Shown here in pieces: positions 57,678-64,000 of a stretch of 64,000 nt of DNA. Origin of the DNA: Spiroplasma sp. SV19 (lineage in GTDB: Bacteria; Bacillota_I; Bacilli_A; Mycoplasmatales; Mycoplasmataceae). The DNA lies in NCBI RefSeq assembly GCF_030060925.1, contig NZ_CP045455.1:930001-994000 (forward strand), written 5' to 3'. Position numbers and translations under genes: made by a program. The notes under the pieces are model-generated. The model worked only from the letters and a program-made list of their open reading frames with translations. It was not told where the DNA came from and did not search any database. The first letter of the stretch is position 1. Each line of letters opens with the position of its first letter.

Positions 57678-60284
57678 ATGAATAAAGTATTGTTAATTGA
57701 TGGAAATGCTCTACTTTTTAGAGCATTTTATGCTACGGCTTATAATGGTGAAATGCTAAAAAGTTTGGATGGAACTCCAACTAATGCAGTTTATGCTTTT
57801 GCTAATATGCTAAATAAAATTTTAAAGACAAATAATTATTATAGTGTTGTTGTTGCTTTTGATAAAGGAAAAAAGAATTTTCGTCATGATTTATTAGCTG
57901 ATTATAAAGATGGCCGTAGTAAAACACCAGAAGAATTAATTGTGCAATTTCCAATTGTAAAAGAATTTTTGGATAGTTATCACATTCCATATTTAGAACA
58001 AGAAGGTTATGAAGCGGATGATTTATTAGGATGTTTGGCTCAACAAGCTGAAAAAGAAAATTTTTATGTTGATATTTTTTCAAGTGATAAAGATTTATAT
58101 CAATTAATCAGTGATAAAACAAATATTTTAGTTCCGCGTCAAGGTGATACCGCTGATGTTATTGATAAGACTGCTTTAGCAGAAAAATGAGAGATTAAAC
58201 CAGTGCAAGTTCCTGATTTAAAAGGATTAATGGGTGATCCCTCTGATAATTTAAAAGGAGTTCCTGGTGTTGGGGAAAAAACAGCAATAAAATTAATTAA
58301 AGAATATCATTCAATTGAAAACTTATATGCCAATATTGATAAAATCAAAGGGGCATTACAACAAAACTTATTAAATAACAAAGCTGTTGCATTATTATGT
58401 AAAAAAGTTGCCACAATTTTTTGCGATATAAATTTAAAGCACTTTGCTTTTACTCCATTTCAACCAAATGATGATGTTTTGATGCAATTTTATTTAAAAT
58501 ATAATATGAATTCTTTTATAACAAAATTATTTAATAAGCAAGATGATTTGCAAAATTCTGAGTTAACAGTTGAAATTATTGAAGCATGAAAAGAAGAATA
58601 TGATGAAGATAATACTACTGTTTATTTGGAATTATTTGATGAAAATTATCATATTTCAGAAATTATTGGTTTTGGCATTGTTAATTCAAAAGGAATTTTT
58701 TATTTTGACTATATTCATGCTAAACATGATAAATTGTGACACCAGTTTTTACATAATCAAAAATATCAAAAAATTACTTACCATGCTAAAAGTTTAATTG
58801 TTGCTTTGGCTCGGGACAATATTGTTGTTCAAAACATTACTTATGATATGATGTTAGCTGGTTATGTCTATAATTCTAATGCAAAGAATACTCTAGATGC
58901 TTATATTAATTTATTTGAGAAAAAACAAATTTTAACTGATGATTTATTTTATGGGAAAGGGGTTAAAAAACAGATTCCAGCTGATATGGTTAAACTAAGT
59001 CAGTTTATTGGTCAGAAAGCGTTTTATATTAATAAATTGCAACCAAAAATTATTGAATTATTAAAAACTAACAAACAATATGATTTATATTATGACATTG
59101 AGTTGCCAACAGCTTTGGCATTAGCACGAATGGAAATTAATGGAGTAAAAGTTGATCACCAAGAGTTAACAGCCCAGACATTACGAATTGAGAAAATTGT
59201 TCAAGAATTAAATGATGAAATTAATGCAATTGCTCAAAAAGAAATTAATCCTAATTCGCCAAAACAAGTTTCTGAATTATTATATTGTGATTTTTCTTTA
59301 CCTGATCGAAAAAAAGGCTCAACAGCCCAAGAAGTTTTAGAAGAAATAAAAGATAGTCATCAAATTATTCCTAAAATTTTAGATTATCGTAAATATCAAA
59401 AGTTATATTCAACCTATCTGAAAGGAATGGAAAAATATATTTTTAATGATGGGAAAGTACACACCATCTATAAACAAACTTTAACCAATACGGGGCGTCT
59501 TTCTTCGGTTGAACCAAATATGCAAAATATTAGTATTCGTGATGAAGTTCAAAAAGAAGTTCGAAAAATCTTTGTTGTTTCAACAACTGATAATATTTTG
59601 TTATCTTGTGATTATTCTCAAATTGAATTAAGAATTTTAGCTCATATGTCAAAAGATTCTGATTTAATTACAGCTTTTAATAATAATGAAGATATTCATA
59701 CTAATACGGCAATGAAAATTTTTAATTTAACAAAAGCAGAAATCACACCTAAGATTCGGCGTAGTGCGAAAGCTGTTAACTTTGGTATTATTTATGGAAT
59801 TAGTGATTTTGGTTTGGCAACTGATTTAAATATTCCTGTTTATAAGGCAAAAGAAATTATCAATAATTATTATCAGCAATTTCCAACAATTAAAGCTTTT
59901 ATTGATAGTCAAGTTGAGTTTTGCAAGCAAAATGGATACGTTACAACCATCTTTAATCGTAAGCGTTATGTTCCAGAAATTAATGATCGTAATTATATGC
60001 AACGAGAATTTGGCAAGCGAATTGCAATGAACATGCCAATTCAAGGTAGCGCGGCTGATATCATTAAGATTGCTTTAAAAAATATTGATCAAGAATTTTT
60101 AAAATTAAATTTAAAGGCAAAAATCATTGCTCAAATTCATGATGAACTAATTTTTGAAATTCCACAAAATGAATTAATGCAAGTTGAAACAATTGTTAAA
60201 ACTTTAATGGAAGATTCAACAGCGTTAGATGTTAAGTTATTAGTTGATATGAAAACAGGCTTTAGTTGATATGATTTAAAATAA
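57678..60284 (+). CDS. polA: DNA polymerase I
   Basis: Repair and Okazaki-fragment polymerase. 868 residues. The N-terminal 5'-3' exonuclease (about 1-290) has LLIDGNALLFRAFYA, EGYEADDLLG, SSDKDLYQL and the GDPSDNLKGVPGVGEKTA helix-hairpin-helix. The middle region (about 300-460) lacks the DxE motif of a proofreading exonuclease. The polymerase has motif A LLSCDYSQIELRILAHM, motif B RSAKAVNFGIIYG and motif C AQIHDELIFE. Four or more UGA tryptophans, so standard-code frames break it into pieces. Confidence 0.97.
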
Positions 60285-60286
60285 GA

Positions 60287-60841
60287 TTAAATTATATTAA
60301 CATTTTTTATGCCATAATTTTTATGACTTCGATTTTGGCCATAATTTGTTGTGACTTGACATGGTAAGATTCCTAAGTATTCCATCCCCATTTTCAGCAT
60401 AGCACGTTCTGAACTAGTATTTTCAATATCACATTCAGCAAAAACTCATTTTAATTGCATTTTTTTAAAAGCTAAGGTAATAACCGCTTTCCCTGCTTCA
60501 ACAATATAGCCGTTTCCTCAATATTTTTTATTAACAATATATCCCATTTTTGCATTTGGCATAATTGAATCTAAGCGTAAATCAATAATTCCAATCATTT
60601 GGTGGGTATCTTTTAGTTCTAAAGCTCATTTTCCTAGTGGCTGATTTAAAAAGAGTTGTGCAATGATGTTTTTTGTTTCTGCAATATCTTGGTGGGGAGG
60701 CCATTCTAAAAATTTTATGTTTTCAATATCTTTACTATATTCAAAAATATTATCAGCATCTGTTAAAGTAATTGGACGTAATATCAAACGTTCAGTTTCA
60801 ATAATCTTGTTTTGTTCTAAAATTAAATAGTATTTTTGCAT
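60287..60841 (-). CDS. GNAT family N-acetyltransferase
   Basis: 184 residues. RimJ/RimL-type acetyltransferase: ETERLILRPITLTDADNIFEY at the N-terminus, WALELKDTHQMIGIIDL in the middle, and the acetyl-CoA motif region MGYIVNKKYWGNGYIVEA. Conserved ENTSSERAMLKMGMEYLG follows. The substrate (protein N-terminus, antibiotic or small amine) cannot be told. It runs convergent to polA with only two bases between stops. AAAAGGAGG precedes ATG. Confidence 0.85.
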
Positions 60842-60904
60842 AACGAGTCCTCCTTTTAATTATTGTATCTAAAAATAATTTTAACATATGATTTTTAAAT
60901 AGAA

Positions 60905-60940
60905 ATTAAAAAAATACTAATTATTCATTAGTATTTTTAT
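60905..60940. terminator. Terminator after the coiled membrane protein gene
   Basis: Twelve-base-pair stem AAAAATACTAAT / ATTAGTATTTTT with T-runs on both strands (60910-60921 with 60927-60938). Ends the 60949-61799 gene. Confidence 0.8.
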
Positions 60941-60948
60941 TATATATT

Positions 60949-61799
60949 TTATTTCTCAAGCATTTTCTCAATTTTACTAATATTAAAATTTTGATTATAT
61001 ATTTTTTCAAAATCAACTCTAAATTTTTGAGTAACAGTTAACAAATCTGCTTTTGCTTGTTCGTTATCAACGCTATTATCAATTTTTTCAAAATTTGTAA
61101 TCATTTCATTTGCTAAACTGATAAATTTTTTTCTAAACTATTAAAAATAATTGTCTGATATTTTGTTGAAATAATTGTTTGAATTTCATCTGTATATTTT
61201 ATGACATCTTTAGTTTTAATTAATTCAAGAATATTTTGATAAACAATAGGCAAATAAGTATTACAAATAAAATTAATTGTTCGTTGACGAAAATCTAAAA
61301 TTCATTGAGTATAATATTCATCAGAAACATCATTGATAATTTCTCATTGCTCATTTAAAGCTTCCAAATTAGGAATAATAAAGTGGTTTGTAATTTCTGA
61401 AAAAATATTTGTTATTAATAAATTTAAGTTGGTGTCAATTAAATAAGCAATTAATGGGTGATATTTTTTATCGCTTGCTTTCACTAACATTTCAATAATG
61501 TTGGCATAATCACTTTCAAAAAGATCTAAATTAAAAACAATTGTTGTTTGCAATGTTTTAACTTCGTATTCGTTTGTTAAATTAGTAAAATATTTGTTGT
61601 AAAAAGGACGATTAACTGATTTCTCTAATAGTAAATGGCGGTGGCGGTCATTGGGTTTGTCAACAGTTATTTTACGGTCAACTGTTCGTTCTTTTTTGAA
61701 TTTTGCACTTCTAATTCGATACATAATTGGGACATAAATAGCAATTCCAAAGATGATAATAACACTAATAACTAAAATAGTAATTCCTCATTCTGGCAC
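60949..61799 (-). pseudogene. Single-span membrane protein of unknown function, frameshifted
   Basis: Not recognised. Starts at GTG (61797-61799) behind GGAGGGAAAAT. An N-terminal span (ITILVISVIIIFGIAIYVPI) is followed by a basic stretch (RIRSAKFKKERTVDRKITV) and a long mostly helical cytoplasmic part. As read it ends at 61113 after 228 residues. One more A in the A7 run (T at 61126-61132) gives FISLANEMITNFEKID... to TAA at 60949 and a total of 283 residues. Topology (span first, basic stretch after) suggests the bulk faces the cytoplasm. Confidence 0.6.
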
Positions 61800-61824
61800 A
61801 TTTTCCCTCCTAACTCTTAATTCT

Positions 61825-61830
61825 ATTATA
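61825..61830 (-). promoter_or_regulatory. -10 element upstream of the single-span protein gene
   Basis: TATAAT on the minus strand 26 bases before GTG; -35 unclear. Confidence 0.45.
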
Positions 61831-61957
61831 TCTTAATGTTTCTAAATTGACGTATAATTACAATACAATATTTTAAACAAGTTAGGTTTTATTTTTTTTG
61901 AGATAATTACGATTTTTGCTATATATTAATAGGTAAAAAATGTAATGTTTTATGTTT

Positions 61958-62590
61958 TTAATTATTTAGACAATTTCCTGTATCATCTGTTGTTGTACAT
62001 TGTGTTTGGAACATAATAAAGACAATATTTTCAACGCTTTTTGTTTCAGTATTATATGTTGCAAATGCACCATCTTGTCAAGTTCCGTTTTCGCTTGCGA
62101 ATCGTTCATCGTTTCCTTGATTCATATGAACATCGTGAACCCCATCAATAGGATCACCATAGCTCATTCCTCATACACCAATTCGATATTTTGAATTATT
62201 TAATGTTGGGGTAACAATTTGATTAAATAATGTTTCTAGTTCACTTGGTTGTTCTTTTTCAACATAGGGCAAAATATTGATGTAATTATAATCAAATAAC
62301 TTTCCTTTTAAATAATCTAAACAGTATCCATTTTTTCCTCGTGTTAAATTGGTATGAACTGTATCATCTAAAGTAAAACAACGATCAACTATATCGTTCT
62401 GAAAGTTTTTACTAACAAAATATAAAACATCATGTGGTTTAATTCGTGAACGAACATTTACATTAACGGTATATGATTGCTCATTTTTATCAATAACCCT
62501 CAAATTGAAGTGGGTACTATTTTCCTTAGGATAACAGTCGGTTAAAATTCCTTTTAAAAAAACATAATTATTTTTTTTCATACTTATCAT
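61958..62590 (-). CDS. YukJ-like DUF2278 family protein
   Basis: 210 residues. The N-terminus (NNYVFLKGILTDCYPKENSTHF) is followed by YTVNVNVRSRIKPHDVLYFV, and the C-terminus has the conserved PIDGVHDVHMNQGNDERFASENGTWQDGAF pattern (VHDVHMNQGN). These are features of DUF2278/YukJ proteins, whose role is unknown. The His/Asp/Asn cluster in VHDVHMNQGN could be catalytic or metal-binding (inference). Ends NCLNN. Two close ATGs (62590, 62581) are possible starts. Genus-level distribution is not known to me. Confidence 0.75.
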
Positions 62591-62757
62591 ATCCTTCCTA
62601 TATTTTTAATCTATATGTTATTTATAAAAGATATGTTTATTTTATGAAAATTTTTTTTAAATTACTATTAATAATTTTTTATATCAAATTATTTGCACAT
62701 TGATTATAAATAATCGTCAATTATTTGCTTTCTTAATAATGTTCTTAAATTAACATC

Positions 62758-62786
62758 TTGATTTTTATAAGATATAAAAATAAAAT
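62758..62786 (+). promoter_or_regulatory. Promoter of mutM
   Basis: TTGATT (62758-62763), 17-base spacer, TAAAAT (62781-62786), 30 bases before the mutM ATG. Confidence 0.6.
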
Positions 62787-62815
62787 TAAATTATTCATAA
62801 GAAAGAGGGAACAAT

Positions 62816-63649
62816 ATGCCAGAATTACCAGAAGTAGAAACAGTTCGTCGAATTTTAACAAAATATGTCGTGGGGAAAACAATTACTGATTGTCAAATTT
62901 TTTGAAATAAAATAATAAAAGCGCCAGCTGATTCAAAGCTTTTTATTAAAGAAATCGTTGGTCAGAAGATTAATCGAATTGATCGGATGGGAAAACATTT
63001 GCTTTTTATTCTTGATGATTATGTTCTAATTAGCCATTTACGAATGGAAGGAAAATACTTTTTTACTAAAAAAGATGAACCAGGAGAATGACAACATATT
63101 ATGGTTCTATTTGAACTTGATCATCAATTTCAATTACGTTATCATGATACAAGAAAATTTGGAACAATGCATTTATATCATAAAAGTGAATATTTACAAC
63201 AAGCACCATTAAATAAATTAGGATATGAACCATTTGATGCACGTATTACTGTTTCATACTTAAAAAATGCTTGGCAAAATAAATCACAGCCAATTAAAAC
63301 AACATTATTAGAACAAAATGTCGTTGTTGGGATTGGTAATATTTATGCAAATGAAATTTTATTTGCTTCAAAAATCCATCCCGGTGAAAAAACTAAAAAT
63401 TTAACAGATCAAGATTATCAAAATATTATTGATAATACAAAAGTTGTTCTTCAACAAGCAATTAATGAAGGAGGAACAACCATTGCGACTTACCATCCTG
63501 AACCAGGAATGGATGGCAAATTTCTTCAACAATTAAAAGTTCATGGGCGGAATAAAATGGAGTGTTTTAATTGTCAAAATAAAGTTGATAAAATTTTTGT
63601 TAATGGTCGTGGGACTTATTATTGTAATTATTGTCAAAAATTAAAATAA
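62816..63649 (+). CDS. mutM: Formamidopyrimidine-DNA glycosylase
   Basis: Removes 8-oxoG from DNA and cuts the abasic site. 277 residues. Catalytic N-terminus MPELPEVETVRR (Pro2, Glu3 after Met removal), LISHLRMEGKYFF with Lys60-region, helix-two-turn-helix NVVVGIGNIYANEILF, and a C-terminal zinc finger CFNCQNKVDKIFVNGRGTYYCNYC. Two UGA tryptophans in the N-terminal third. GAGGGAACAAT precedes ATG. mutM normally follows polA directly in related genomes; here three minus-strand genes separate them. Confidence 0.96.
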
Positions 63650-63804
63650 AAAAAGGCATTCCTTTAATAAGGAGTGCCCTTTAGAAAAAACTATGAAAAA
63701 ACTATTTACTAACGGATACCTATCTTTGGGTATTACCTTTTAGGAGGCCCATCCATCAGGTAATGATAAGTTATGTTTGTTTACTATATGTTGCCATATA
63801 GTAA
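63648..63804 (-). ncRNA. Probable small RNA with exposed CCUCCU, unknown family
   Basis: No open frame of note. On the minus strand: a -10 TGTTATTAT lies just upstream. The RNA would start with the perfect hairpin TTACTATATG-GCAA-CATATAGTAA (63781-63804). A stem ATTACCT / AGGTAAT (63758-63764 with 63732-63738) encloses a 19-base loop containing CCTCCT. It ends with a GGCACTCCTT / AAGGAATGCC hairpin followed by TTTTTTT. About 155 nt. It matched none of the RNA families I could recall (SRP, RNase P, tmRNA, 6S, T-box, TPP). Confidence 0.62.
63655..63678 (-). terminator. Terminator of the small RNA
   Basis: GGCACTCCTT-ATTA-AAGGAATGCC hairpin with one C/A mismatch, followed by TTTTTTTATTTT on the minus strand. 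On the plus strand it could also slow mutM transcripts, but its T-tail there is weak. Confidence 0.8.
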
Positions 63805-63808
63805 CTTC

Positions 63809-63817
63809 ATAATAACA
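63809..63817 (-). promoter_or_regulatory. Extended -10 of the small RNA
   Basis: TGTTATTAT on the minus strand; its end is five to seven bases from the first base of the 5' hairpin, the normal distance to a transcription start. Confidence 0.5.
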
Positions 63818-63945
63818 TAGGATTTTAAAAGCGGAACAAAATTTTGGCAGATTATTATTTTTTAGTTTTTTTTTTGGTAAATTTTGGTAAATTAAATAAA
63901 CTTAAGAAAATACTTTGTTTTAAGCGATTTTTTAAATAAAAAGTT

Positions 63946-63951
63946 TATAAT
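63946..63951 (+). promoter_or_regulatory. -10 element of the gene at the right edge
   Basis: TATAAT 38 bases before the last ATG of the window; AGAAGGGAC serves as ribosome site. Confidence 0.5.
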
Positions 63952-63988
63952 AATAATGTGAGATTTTATATTTAGAAGGGACAAAATT

Positions 63989-64000
63989 ATGGGACAAAAA
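63989..64000 (+). CDS. 5' end of an unidentified gene
   Basis: ATG GGA CAA AAA (M-G-Q-K) behind AGAAGGGAC and a -10 element; only four codons are visible. Too short to name. Confidence 0.5.

Noticed and set aside
63700-63770. Resemblance to a TPP riboswitch (ACCTGAT-GGAT on the minus strand)
   Set aside because: The CUGAGA half and the pyrophosphate sensor helix are missing, and no thiamine gene follows.

Overview
The window comes from a wall-less helical mollicute, almost certainly Spiroplasma (a Citri-type lineage fits best; species not resolved). It is very AT-rich. UGA is read as tryptophan in nearly every gene: the rpmH product, for example, starts M-K-R-T-W with UGA as the fifth codon. 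Several MreB (bacterial actin) paralogues lie together, a Spiroplasma hallmark. I see no insertion sequence, phage, CRISPR array or tRNA gene.

Layout. 1-4.8 kb is an L-ascorbate (ula) operon on the minus strand: lactonase, PTS components UlaA/B/C, UlaD, and UlaE cut by the window edge. An HTH regulator with a broken frame lies upstream (4.85-6.44 kb). 6.6-13.6 kb holds an NADH oxidase-like flavoenzyme, a dicarboxylate/amino-acid symporter and two tandem YhgE/Pip-type membrane proteins. 13.7-19.2 kb is housekeeping: rpsF-ssb-rpsR, ispD, an AsnA-like protein, lysS and a tRNA-dihydrouridine synthase. 19.2-24.5 kb carries a MacB/FtsX-type ABC system. 24.6-34.4 kb has hslO, ftsH, tilS, a methyltransferase, holB, tmk, recR, dnaX and tadA, followed by the SRP RNA. 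Two perfect parS-type palindromes sit between the SRP RNA and serS.

34.6-43.2 kb is serS-gyrA-gyrB-dnaN-dnaA on the minus strand. oriC lies at 43.2-43.4 kb, with four DnaA boxes and a further one or two beyond dnaA. To the right the genes run on the plus strand: guaB behind a guanine riboswitch, rpmH-rnpA-yidC-khpB, mnmE and tatD. At 49.8-55.4 kb four minus-strand mreB genes and one lipoprotein gene form a cytoskeleton cluster. Then come rnmV-rsmA-ispE and polA (+), three minus-strand accessory genes, and mutM (+). The window ends with a probable small RNA on the minus strand and the first codons of another gene.

How the genes work together. The ula genes import and phosphorylate ascorbate, then open the lactone, decarboxylate and epimerise the product towards the pentose phosphates. 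ispD and ispE imply an MEP isoprenoid pathway. The dnaA-dnaN-gyrBA, dnaX, holB, polA and ssb genes form the replication core, with parS sites about 8.6 kb from oriC. Five reading-frame breaks (ulaA, the regulator, two in tilS, and a membrane-protein gene) lie at or next to mononucleotide runs. This suggests either uncorrected homopolymer errors in the assembly or real slippage, so those genes are described both as read and as reconstructed.
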